This document shows positions 1 through 8,260 of a stretch of 64,000 nt of DNA, one piece after another. A program made the translations under genes and the position numbers. The notes under the pieces are model-generated. The model was not told the origin of the DNA, made no database searches, and was given only the letters and a program-made list of their open reading frames with translations. The number at the start of each line of letters is the position of its first letter. Position 1 is the first letter of the stretch. Origin of the DNA: DASUBV01 sp963822485. GTDB taxonomy: Bacteria; Actinomycetota; Actinomycetes; Streptosporangiales; Streptosporangiaceae. The stretch spans positions 229,811-293,810 of the forward strand of contig CAWGHW010000005.1 in NCBI GenBank assembly GCA_963822485.1, given 5' to 3'.

Positions 1-1188
1 GTCCACGAGGCCGCCCAGGGCCGTGGCCCACAGCCGGGCCAGCGGACCGCCGCCGGTGTCGGCGGCCAGGTAGTTCGTGCCGTCGTACCAGCGCGGCGAC
101 ATGACCCAGCTGTACTTGTCCTCGAAGTTGCGCTTCTGCGGCCGCGGGATCGTGTGCTGGTTCCACGGGTGCCGGCGGTCCACCGGGTTGCCCAGCTGAT
201 CGCGGGTCACGAACGTCTCCTGGTCCTCCCAGTCCTCGTAGAACGAGGAGCCGAGCAGGATCCGGATGCCGAGGTTGATCTCGACCAGGTCGTTGGTGAG
301 CAGCTGCCCGTCGCGGATCACGCCGGGGGTCACGAACATCTTGCGACCCCAGTTGGTCATGTGGTCGTAGCGGAAGTCGCAGTGCTCGGGATCGTTGAAG
401 CTGCCCCAGCAGACCATGTCCGCCCGGCGCCGGCCGACCTCCTCATACCCGGGCAGGGCCTCGTAGAAGAAGTCGAACAGGTCGTTGTGCATGGGCACGA
501 CGCGCTTCATGAACTCGACGTAGCGCATCAGCCGGGTCAGGTAGTCGGTGAACAGCTGCACCGTGGGCGTGGTGCCCACGCCGCCCGGGTACAGCGTCGA
601 GGGGTGCACGTGCCGCCCCTCCATCAGGCAGAACATCTCGCGGGTGGACCGCGATACCTGGAGCGCCTCGCGGTAGAACTCGCCCTCCAGCGGGTTCAGC
701 GACCGCATGATGTCGCCGATGGTGCGGTAGCCGTGGTCGGCCGCGTGCGGCGCCTCGGTGCCGTTGGCCCGCTCCAGCACGCCGGGGTTGGTCTCGCCGA
801 CCATCCGCGCGCAGAAGTCCACGCCGACCAGGTTCTCCTGGAAGATGTTGTGGTCGAACATGTACTCGGCGGCCTCGCCCAGGTTGATGATCCACTCGCC
901 GAGGTGCGGCGGGCGGACGCCGTAGGCCATGTTCTGGCAGTAGACCGAGCAGGTCGCGTGGTTGTCACCGCAGATGCCGCAGATCCGGCTGGTGATGAAG
1001 TGCGCGTCCCTGGGGTCCTTGCCCTTCATGAAGATGCTGTAGCCGCGGAAGATGGACGAGGTGCTATGGCACTCCACGACCTTCTTCTGCTTGAAGTCGA
1101 TCTTGGTGTAGATGCCCAGGCTGCCGACGATTCTGGTAATCGGGTCCCAGGCCATCTCGACGAGACCGGTGTCTTGGGTCGTGCTCAT
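1..1188 (-). CDS. hhyL: [NiFe] hydrogenase large subunit, group 1h type (partial)
   Basis: This is the catalytic subunit of a high-affinity, H2-scavenging uptake hydrogenase; it carries the Ni-Fe site. The N-terminal 396 residues are visible and the reading frame is open to the window edge, so the C-terminal L2 cysteine motif lies outside. The L1 motif is intact: Arg68-Ile-Cys70-Gly-Ile-Cys73, followed by His77. The ATG start is preceded by a purine-rich ribosome site (GGAGAAGGGA). It lies 56 nt downstream of the small-subunit gene on the same strand, so the two form one transcript. Assignment to group 1h rests on the partner subunit's unusual cluster ligand and on gene order; family-level assignment is secure. 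Confidence 0.93.
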   Translation of the reverse strand, partial: MSTTQDTGLVEMAWDPITRIVGSLGIYTKIDFKQKKVVECHSTSSIFRGYSIFMKGKDPRDAHFITSRICGICGDNHATCSVYCQNMAYGVRPPHLGEWIINLGEAAEYMFDHNIFQENLVGVDFCARMVGETNPGVLERANGTEAPHAADHGYRTIGDIMRSLNPLEGEFYREALQVSRSTREMFCLMEGRHVHPSTLYPGGVGTTPTVQLFTDYLTRLMRYVEFMKRVVPMHNDLFDFFYEALPGYEEVGRRRADMVCWGSFNDPEHCDFRYDHMTNWGRKMFVTPGVIRDGQLLTNDLVEINLGIRILLGSSFYEDWEDQETFVTRDQLGNPVDRRHPWNQHTIPRPQKRNFEDKYSWVMSPRWYDGTNYLAADTGGGPLARLWATALGGLVD

Positions 1189-1244
1189 CGCTGATCCCTT
1201 CTCCGTGGGCAGGACGGCCGGTCAGGCCGCCGGCGCCGGTCTCG

Positions 1245-2315
<1,071 letters not shown>

Positions 2316-2489
2316 AGCGAGGCCACCTCCTCGCTGCTGGGGCTGACAGTGCTACTTGAAGCTGGGCTACAGGAGCCTTGACGGCAGCCAGTTGCGCCGC
2401 ACCCCGGCGGGCACGGATGCGGGCACTTGATGGACGTGACTTGGCCGCACGGCACTGGTCCGCGGCGCCGACAGCGCGCACGCGGTCAA

Positions 2490-2549
2490 CTGCGTCGCGG
2501 GCAACTCTGTCGCAAGCAACCGCGTCGCAAACAGCTCTGCCGCGGGCAG
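2490..2549. repeat. Four tandem 15-bp repeats upstream of hhyS
   Basis: Four adjacent degenerate 15-bp units follow the pattern CTSYGYCGCRRRCAR: CTGCGTCGCGGGCAA, CTCTGTCGCAAGCAA, CCGCGTCGCAAACAG and CTCTGCCGCGGGCAG. Units 2 and 4 begin alike (CTCTG), and units 1 and 3 share CGTCGC, so a 30-bp super-period is also visible. The array lies 175-234 nt upstream of the hhyS start. It may be an iterated operator or a slippage product. Confidence 0.75.
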
Positions 2550-2696
2550 TCATGGCTAAGTGTCCGGCGACACGAGTCCTGCGAGATGACGCTCTCGCGC
2601 ACAAGCGAGACATGACGCACCTCACCTTCGGTGATGCGCAGGTGCCGCCACTCTAGACCGGGCCCCGTCCGGCTTCAAGACGAAACAGTCAGTTGA

Positions 2697-2714
2697 CCGG
2701 ACAGAAATGTCTGG
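2697..2714. promoter_or_regulatory. Inverted repeat, candidate operator
   Basis: CCGGACA and TGTCTGG form arms matching at 6 of 7 positions around a 4-nt spacer, inside the divergent hydrogenase promoter region. Only the symmetry is seen. That the HTH protein encoded next door binds here is inference. Confidence 0.3.
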
Positions 2715-2961
2715 TCGCGGCAAGCAGCCCTCCGCATTGCGGTCAAACCTGTCACTTACCAGGTCAGTCGGGCGATAGCGGGCGGGCGCGGTACTCCGCG
2801 CCCGGCACAGGAATTAACGGAGCCGCCGGATCGGTCCGGCCAAAACTGACCCGTGGTCGCGAGTTAAACCGCGCGGAGGGTTTCACACCAACGGCGGCAG
2901 CACGTACGCTGACTCCCAGCCCCGCCGTCCCCCGTGGGGCGACGGAAGAGGAGACGGACCA

Positions 2962-3711
2962 GTGGCGGAACCCGTACACGGTGCCGCGGCGAGCCCGATC
3001 GAGGTCGTCCCCGTAGTTGTCCTGTCACAGGTGTTCACGGCCCGGCCGTCATCGATCCCGGACATCAGGGACTTCGTCCGGCGCTGCCTGGCCGAGTCTC
3101 CGCTCACCGCGGAGGGCACCCGCGAGGTCGGCGAGACCGTGTTCCGCGCGCTCCTGGACGCGGCGGGCCCGACCGGGTCCATCCAGGTCGCCTTCCGTAT
3201 CTTCCCCGAGCACGTCGAAGTAGACGTGCTGCGCTCGGACACCGCGATTACGCCGCCGACGGTGCCGGGCCCCCCGATCGCGATCGTTCAGCCCACCCAG
3301 GTCGCCGCGCAGCCGGCCGAGGCGGACCCGCGGTTCGCGCAGGCCGCGGCCGGGCTGGACGGGCCGGGCCGTCCTGGCCTCGGCGCCCTGCCAGGCGCGG
3401 CGCTGCCGGGCGCGGCGCTGCCGGCCGGCGGTCAGCCAGGCCAGAACGCGGCCGGCGCGGGCGCGTACGGTACGGGACCGTCAGCCACGGATCCGGCCGG
3501 GCCGGCGGCCGACGCAGCGGGGCTCCCGGAGACGTTCGCCGCCTGGATGTCCAGCGCGCTGCGCCGGGAGGGCCTGACCCAGGAGGCCGCGGCCCGCCAG
3601 CTGGGCGTGTCGGTCAAGACGGTCAGCCGCTGGGTCGGCGGGGCCACCGAGCCCCGGATGCGCGACCTGCGCCGGATCCAGGAAGTCTTCGGCGAGGTAC
3701 CCCTCCCCTAG
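2962..3711 (+). CDS. HTH (XRE-type) regulator with degenerate RsbW-like ATPase N-terminus
   Basis: This is a 249-residue putative transcription regulator. Residues about 20-90 resemble the histidine-kinase-like ATPase fold of anti-sigma factors, but the expected E..aNA ATP/Mg motif reads ETVFRALLDAA, so nucleotide binding is doubtful. A long Ala/Pro/Gly linker follows and includes a short 15-bp-period repeat (LPGAA twice, 3388-3417). The C-terminal 60 residues form a helix-turn-helix (LTQEAAARQLGVSVKTVSRW). The GTG start has a GAGGAG ribosome site. As first gene of the maturation operon and divergent from hhyS, it is the obvious candidate regulator of the locus; no target is proven. Confidence 0.75.
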   Translation: MAEPVHGAAASPIEVVPVVVLSQVFTARPSSIPDIRDFVRRCLAESPLTAEGTREVGETVFRALLDAAGPTGSIQVAFRIFPEHVEVDVLRSDTAITPPTVPGPPIAIVQPTQVAAQPAEADPRFAQAAAGLDGPGRPGLGALPGAALPGAALPAGGQPGQNAAGAGAYGTGPSATDPAGPAADAAGLPETFAAWMSSALRREGLTQEAAARQLGVSVKTVSRWVGGATEPRMRDLRRIQEVFGEVPLP

Positions 3712-4059
3712 CTAGGGCGGCTTTCCCCGGGTGGCCGCGGGCGGGCGGACGGCGCGGACGGCGCGGACGGCGGCGTGCACGGCGGGCGGCGCGGACGGCG
3801 GGCGGCGCGCACGGCGGGCGGCGCGGGCGGGCGGCCGGCCGGGGTGATCCGGAGCCGGACGGGACTGTCGGGCGACCGCGCCTCGGCCCCGGGCATTCGC
3901 CCCCGGCAGATCGGGTTAAAGCGGGACGGGCTGTACCGGAGCTGCGAACCAGGCCGGCCCGGCCGGGCCCGGCGGGCCGCCAGGAGCCTCCTCACATGGT
4001 CAGACATGTCCTGCCCGAGCCGCTGGACGCGCCCCCCACAAGTGTCCTACGGTGCTGGT
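3712..4059. other. GC-rich spacer with low-complexity GGCGGGCGGC tract
   Basis: This 348-nt non-coding gap lies between the regulator and yceI. Positions about 3740-3840 are an irregular run of GGCGGACGGC and GGCGGGCGGC units. The YceI frame is open backwards through this tract, but the translation is low-complexity Gly/Arg, so the start was placed downstream. A separate promoter for the yceI-SIS-hyp operon may lie in the right half, but no convincing -35/-10 pair is visible. Confidence 0.5.
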
Positions 4060-4623
4060 ATGCCGATTCAGGCCGGACGCCACCACCTCGGTCCTGAGCA
4101 CGGCCAGATCCGCTTAAGAACCTTCCGTGACGGACTGGCAGCTCAGGCTGGGCATGATCTGATCATCGAGATCTCACGATGGTCTGGTGAGCTCGCGGTA
4201 GGTGACGACCTGGCGCCGACCAGCCTGGAGGTGCGGATTGACATGGGCTCCCTCGTTGTCCGCGAGGGCACCGGCGGCCTCAAGCCGCTGACCGACCGCG
4301 ACAAGCGGGAGATCGCGGTGACGGCGCGCAAAGTGCTCGCCGCCGACCGGCATCCGGAGGCCACGTTCACCGCGGCCGAATTCGCCGCGGCCGCCGGCGG
4401 CGGCGGCGAGATCAGCGGCACGCTGACCCTGGCCGGGCGGTCGCAGCCCATCCGGCTGCAGGTCAGCGAGTCCGGGTCCGGCAGCTACCTGGCTACTGCC
4501 TCGGTGGTGCAGACCCAGTTCGGGATCAAGCCGTACTCCGGCTTCCTGGGCGCGCTCAAGGTCCGCGATGCCGTGGAGGTGCGGGCCGAGGTAGCGCTGC
4601 CCGACGGCGGGGAAACGGCATGA
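4060..4623 (+). CDS. YceI family lipocalin-like protein, cytoplasmic
   Basis: This 187-residue YceI-domain protein fills most of one lipocalin-like beta barrel. Family members bind polyisoprenoid chains, including quinone-type ligands. Diagnostic features are LEVRIDMGSLVVREG, then a Lys/Asp-rich segment, the stretch ATFTAAEF, the turn GGEISGTLTLAGRSQPI and the terminal FGIKPYSGFLGALKVRD. No signal peptide is present, unlike many YceI proteins, so it should be cytosolic. The ATG at 4060 was chosen because everything upstream in frame is low-complexity. It overlaps the next gene by 4 nt (ATGA), which ties it to the hydrogenase maturation operon. A quinone-linked role is inference. Confidence 0.85.
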   Translation: MPIQAGRHHLGPEHGQIRLRTFRDGLAAQAGHDLIIEISRWSGELAVGDDLAPTSLEVRIDMGSLVVREGTGGLKPLTDRDKREIAVTARKVLAADRHPEATFTAAEFAAAAGGGGEISGTLTLAGRSQPIRLQVSESGSGSYLATASVVQTQFGIKPYSGFLGALKVRDAVEVRAEVALPDGGETA

Positions 4624-5261
4624 CCACCCCGGGCGAGCTCGCTCGCCGGCCGCCGTCGCACGTCGGAGACGAGGTGAGCGCGCTGTTCGAGCGCCGGGAG
4701 CAGCCCGTGCGCGAGCTCGCCGGCCAGGCCGCGGCGGTCGCCGCTGCCTGTCATGACATGGCGATCAGGTTCCATCGCGGCGGCAAGCTCGTGGTGTTCG
4801 GCGTCGGCGCCGCGAGCACCGACGCCCAGCACGTGGCCGTCGAGTTCGTGCACCCGGTGATCGTGGGGAAGCGGGCGCTGCCCGCCATCTCGCTGACCAC
4901 CGATATCGCCACGGTGACGGGGATCGCCGCCGGGGAGGGGATGGCGGCGATCTTCTCACACCAGCTCGGCTGCCTGGCCGAGCCGAGTGATATCGCGCTC
5001 GGCATCAGCGCCGGGCTCGACGATCCCAGCGTGCTCGCGGGCCTGGAGACAGCACATGACCTGGGCCTGCTGACGATCGCCCTGGCCCGGGCCGACGGGT
5101 CCGTCGCCACCAGCAAGGCGGTCGACCACGCGCTGGTCACCAGCGCGACCGACCCGCGGGTGGTCAAGGAGGTCCACGTGACCGCCTACCACGTGCTGTG
5201 GGAGCTGGTGCACGTGTTCTTCGAGCAGCCGGGAGTGCTGGATCCAGGAGTGGTGACATGA
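4620..5261 (+). CDS. SIS-domain protein, GmhA-like paralogue 1 (degenerate loop)
   Basis: This 213-residue sugar isomerase (SIS) domain protein has phosphoheptose-isomerase topology. The phosphate-binding loop that normally reads GNGGSA.DAQ is here GVGAASTDAQ. The later STSGNS-type serine loop is replaced by GISAGLDDPS. Both changes remove residues used for sugar-phosphate binding and suggest a non-catalytic or altered partner of the second SIS protein (5497-6207). Both share the ending TxYHVLWEL. Start and stop overlap neighbours by 4 nt on both sides, so translation is probably coupled within the hydrogenase operon. A substrate cannot be named. Confidence 0.85.
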   Translation: MTTPGELARRPPSHVGDEVSALFERREQPVRELAGQAAAVAAACHDMAIRFHRGGKLVVFGVGAASTDAQHVAVEFVHPVIVGKRALPAISLTTDIATVTGIAAGEGMAAIFSHQLGCLAEPSDIALGISAGLDDPSVLAGLETAHDLGLLTIALARADGSVATSKAVDHALVTSATDPRVVKEVHVTAYHVLWELVHVFFEQPGVLDPGVVT

Positions 5262-5500
5262 CCGCCAGCGATCTGCCAGGGACCGCCGTGCCCGCCGCCG
5301 CGCAGTGCCACGATGAGGTGTGCATCACCTGCGGTGACACCGCGGTGTCGGTCCGGATCCTGCGCCTGCTGGAGGACGAGATGGCCGTCGTCGACACCGG
5401 CTCCGGCTCAGAGGAAGTAAGCGTCGCGCTGGTCAGCGCAGCCGTGGGCGACACCATCCTGGTGCACGCGGGCGAGGCCATCGCGGTGGTGCCGGGATGA
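5258..5500 (+). CDS. HypC/HupF-like protein, atypical N-terminus
   Basis: This is an 80-residue HypC-family barrel. Canonical HypC starts Met-Cys, and that N-terminal Cys binds the Fe(CN)2CO precursor. Here about 20 residues precede the equivalent position, and the motif reads CHDEVCITCGD, placing a CxxC-like pair where the single Cys should be. The rest (RILRLLEDEMAVVDTG ... VGDTILVHAGEAIAVV) matches the HypC core. The ATG overlaps the upstream SIS stop (ATGA) and its own end overlaps the second SIS gene. A canonical hypC lies at 6850, so this is probably a dedicated chaperone or a variant with a different metal chemistry. Confidence 0.82.
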   Translation: MTASDLPGTAVPAAAQCHDEVCITCGDTAVSVRILRLLEDEMAVVDTGSGSEEVSVALVSAAVGDTILVHAGEAIAVVPG

Positions 5501-6207
5501 GCCAGCCGCCGGCCGGCGGCCCGGCCCCGGCAGGCTCGATCGAGTCCCTGTACCCGTTCCTGTACGCGGGCCAGACAGATGTGTCCGCCGTGCTCGAGCA
5601 GGTGCGTGCGTCCACCGTGGCCAAGGCCGCGGAGATCATCGAGCTGCGCCGGGCGGTCCGCGAGGCGGACGGGGCCCGGCTGGCCGCGTGCGCGCGGGAG
5701 ATGGCCGACCGGTTCCGGGCCGGCGGCCGCCTGCTGGCCTTCGGCAACGGCGGCAGCGCCACCGACGCCCAGCAGATCGTCACCACCTTCCTGCAGCCGG
5801 GCGCGGACGCCGTGCCGCTGCCCGCCCTGGGGCTGGCCAGCGACACGTCGGTGCTCACCGCGCTGGCCAACGACATCGGCGTGGACGTGATCTTCGCCCG
5901 CCAGATAGCCGCCTTCGGCGGCCGGGCCGACATCGCCGTGGGGCTGTCGACCAGCGGTAACTCCGAGAACCTGCTGCGCGCCTTCGACGAGGCGAGCCGC
6001 CGCGGCCTGCTCACCATCGGCATCGCGGGCTACTCCGGCGGCCAGATGGCCGAGCTCGATTCCATCGACTACCTGTTCGTGGCCCCGTCGTCGTCGGTGC
6101 ACCGCATCCAGGAAGCGCAGACCACCATGTACCACGTGCTCTGGGAGCTGTGCCAGGCCGAGCTCGGCCCGCGCGCCGGGGCCGGGGCCCAGCGGGGGTC
6201 GCCATGA
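5497..6207 (+). CDS. SIS-domain protein, GmhA-like paralogue 2
   Basis: This 236-residue SIS-domain protein keeps both phosphosugar signatures that its neighbour has lost: FGNGGSATDAQ and GLSTSGNSENLL. By family knowledge such proteins isomerise or bind sugar phosphates such as sedoheptulose 7-phosphate. No heptose or LPS genes are nearby; it is embedded in the hydrogenase maturation operon with 4-nt overlaps to the HypC-like gene and to the endopeptidase gene. It may form hetero-oligomers with paralogue 1. The enzymatic role in hydrogenase assembly is unknown. Confidence 0.88.
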   Translation: MSQPPAGGPAPAGSIESLYPFLYAGQTDVSAVLEQVRASTVAKAAEIIELRRAVREADGARLAACAREMADRFRAGGRLLAFGNGGSATDAQQIVTTFLQPGADAVPLPALGLASDTSVLTALANDIGVDVIFARQIAAFGGRADIAVGLSTSGNSENLLRAFDEASRRGLLTIGIAGYSGGQMAELDSIDYLFVAPSSSVHRIQEAQTTMYHVLWELCQAELGPRAGAGAQRGSP

Positions 6208-6845
6208 CGAGCGGCATGCTGGTCGCGGGGATCGGCAACATCTTCCTGAGCGACGACGGCTTCGGGGTCGAGGTCGTGAGCCGCCTGGCCGCCGCCGAGC
6301 TGCCCGACGGGGTGCGGGTCACGGACTACGGCATCCGGGGCATGCACCTGGCCTACGACCTGGCCAGCGGCTACGAGGCCGCGATCCTCATCGACGCCGC
6401 CCCGCGCGGCGAGGCGCCGGGCACGGTCTACGTCATCGAGCCCGACCTGCCAGCTGCCGCGGGCGCGGACCGCCGTCCAGCGCTTGAGCCTGATGCGCGT
6501 GAGGCGGATGAGGTCCCTGAGGCGGAGGAGGGACTGGCCGCCACCCCGTTCTTCGACGCGCACGGAATGCAGCCCGATGTCGTGTTCACCATGCTGGATC
6601 AGCTTTCCGAGCAACGGCCTGGCCGGATCCTCGTCGTCGGCTGCGAGCCCGCCACCGTCGAGTACGGCATGGGGCTCAGCGAACCCGTCGCGGCCGCGGT
6701 TGACGAGGCCGTCCGCGTCGTGCTCGGCCTGGTCGCCGAGCACGCCGAGCACGACGCGGGCGTCCCGCCCCACCCGCCCCACCCGCCGCACCCAGCCGTC
6801 CCCGGTCCCGGACCCGGACCCGGTCCCTTATTAGCGGAGGAGTAG
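6204..6845 (+). CDS. Hydrogenase maturation endopeptidase (HycI/HupD family)
   Basis: This 213-residue nickel-sensing protease removes the C-terminal tail of the hydrogenase large subunit after Ni insertion. The N-terminal GIGN....SDDGFG motif (residues 9-21), Asp64 (LIDAAPRG) and His120 (DAHGM) supply the usual three acidic/His Ni ligands. The start ATG overlaps the upstream stop by 4 nt. Compared with the usual 150-190 residues it has an acidic insertion around 90-112 and a Pro/Gly/His-rich tail (about 190-213) made of short repeats. It is 4 nt from hypC. Confidence 0.9.
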   Translation: MTSGMLVAGIGNIFLSDDGFGVEVVSRLAAAELPDGVRVTDYGIRGMHLAYDLASGYEAAILIDAAPRGEAPGTVYVIEPDLPAAAGADRRPALEPDAREADEVPEAEEGLAATPFFDAHGMQPDVVFTMLDQLSEQRPGRILVVGCEPATVEYGMGLSEPVAAAVDEAVRVVLGLVAEHAEHDAGVPPHPPHPPHPAVPGPGPGPGPLLAEE

Positions 6846-6849
6846 GCCC

Positions 6850-7122
6850 ATGTGCCTTGGCATTCCCGGTGAGGTGATCGAGTTCCTTCCCGATCAGCCC
6901 GACCTGGCTCGCGTCAACGTCAGCGGAGTCAAGCGGGTGATCAACATCGGCCTGCTCGCCGATGATCCGCCCCAGCCCGGCGAGTGGGTGCTCATCCACG
7001 TCGGGTTCGCCCTGTCCAAGATCGATGAGGACGAGGCCGCGGCGGCGCTGTCCTTCCTGGAGGGAATCGGCCAGGCCTACGAGGACGAACTGGCCGCCCT
7101 GCAGGACTCGCGGATCGAATAG
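6850..7122 (+). CDS. hypC: Hydrogenase maturation chaperone HypC
   Basis: This 90-residue HypC starts MCLGIPGEV, the canonical N-terminus in which Cys2, with HypD, carries the Fe(CN)2CO group to the apo large subunit. The core continues with NVSGVKRVINIGLL and GEWVLIHVGFALSKIDEDEA, all typical. A GGAGGAG ribosome site lies directly upstream. hypD follows after 10 nt. This is the normal-type HypC of the operon, in contrast to the atypical copy at 5258. Confidence 0.96.
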   Translation: MCLGIPGEVIEFLPDQPDLARVNVSGVKRVINIGLLADDPPQPGEWVLIHVGFALSKIDEDEAAAALSFLEGIGQAYEDELAALQDSRIE

Positions 7123-7132
7123 GAGCTGACCG

Positions 7133-8260
7133 ATGCGGTTCGTCGACGAATTCCGGGACGCGGACAAGGCGCACGCGCTGTCCGCGAAGATCACCGCACT
7201 CTGCGAGCCCGGGCGGCAGTACAAGATCATGGAGGTGTGCGGCGGGCACACCCACACCATCTACAAGCACGGTCTCGAGGACTACCTGCCCGAGCAGATC
7301 ACCCTGGTGCACGGGCCTGGCTGCCCGGTCTGCGTGATCCCGATGGGCCGGGTGGACGACGCCATGGCCCTGGCCGCCCAGCCCGACGTCATCATGACCT
7401 CGTTCGGCGACATGATGCGGGTGCCCGGCAGCAACGGCTCGTTCTTCGACGCCAAGGCCCGCGGCACCGACATCCGGATGGTCTACTCACCGCTGGACTC
7501 CCTGAAGATCGCCCGCAGCAACCCGGACAAGCGGGTGGTCTTCATGGCCATCGGCTTCGAGACCACCGCGCCGTCCACCGCCATGACCGTGCTGCGGGCC
7601 GCCGCCGAGGGCCTGGACAACTTCGCCATCTTCTGCAACCACGTGACGATCGTCCCGGCCATCAAGGCCATCCTCGACTCTCCCGACCTGCGGCTGGATG
7701 GCTTCCTCGGCCCCGGCCACGTGTCCACGGTTATCGGCTGCCGGCCCTATGAGTTCATCGCCCGCGACTACGGCAAGCCGGTCGTGGTGGCGGGCTTCGA
7801 GCCGCTGGACATCCTCCAGTCCATCTACATGCTGATGCAGCAGCTCGCCGAGGGCCGGGCCGAGATCGAGAACCAGTACGCGCGGGTGGTGCCGTGGGAC
7901 GGCAACACCGTGGCCCTGAAGGCCATCGGCGAGACCATGGAGCTGCGGCCCTACTTCGAGTGGCGGGGCCTGGGCTTCATCTCGCACTCCGCGCTCAAGG
8001 TCCGCGAGAAGTACGCCAGGTTCGACGCCGAGCTGCTCTACTCCGTGCCCGGCGTCCGGGTGGCCGACCCCAAGGCCTGCCAGTGCGGCGAGGTGCTCAA
8101 GGGCGTGCTCAAGCCGTGGGAGTGCAAGGTGTTCGGCACCGCGTGCACGCCCGAGACCCCGATCGGCACCTGCATGGTCTCCCCCGAGGGCGCCTGCGCC
8201 GCCTACTACAACTACGGCCGCCTGACCCGGACCAGGGTGAAGGAGGCGAGCACGTCATGA
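7133..8260 (+). CDS. hypD: Hydrogenase maturation protein HypD
   Basis: This 375-residue HypD is the [4Fe-4S] scaffold on which CN and CO ligands are attached to iron together with HypC. Conserved motifs are all present: CGGHTHTIYKHG, GPGCPVC, GFETTAPSTA, GFLGPGHVS, and the C-terminal cluster cysteines CQCGEVLKG ... ECKVFGTAC ... GTCMVSPEGAC. Length is as usual for the family. It overlaps hypE by 4 nt (ATGA). Confidence 0.97.
   Translation: MRFVDEFRDADKAHALSAKITALCEPGRQYKIMEVCGGHTHTIYKHGLEDYLPEQITLVHGPGCPVCVIPMGRVDDAMALAAQPDVIMTSFGDMMRVPGSNGSFFDAKARGTDIRMVYSPLDSLKIARSNPDKRVVFMAIGFETTAPSTAMTVLRAAAEGLDNFAIFCNHVTIVPAIKAILDSPDLRLDGFLGPGHVSTVIGCRPYEFIARDYGKPVVVAGFEPLDILQSIYMLMQQLAEGRAEIENQYARVVPWDGNTVALKAIGETMELRPYFEWRGLGFISHSALKVREKYARFDAELLYSVPGVRVADPKACQCGEVLKGVLKPWECKVFGTACTPETPIGTCMVSPEGACAAYYNYGRLTRTRVKEASTS

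Larger units (their letters stand above)
2316..2961. other. Divergent promoter region of the hydrogenase locus
   Basis: This 646-nt non-coding region separates the leftward hydrogenase genes from the rightward maturation operon and must hold both promoters. It contains four tandem 15-bp repeats (2490-2549), an inverted repeat CCGGACA-GAAA-TGTCTGG (2697-2714), a second inverted pair ACCTG/CAGGT around 2747-2764 and an AAACC/GGTTT pair near 2866-2883. Short reading frames here have no ribosome sites or family features and were not called. It is long for an intergenic gap in this window, consistent with regulated expression. Confidence 0.6.

Noticed and set aside
2490..2549. CRISPR array
   Set aside because: Units are directly adjacent with no spacers and are too short; the same holds for the other tandem repeats.
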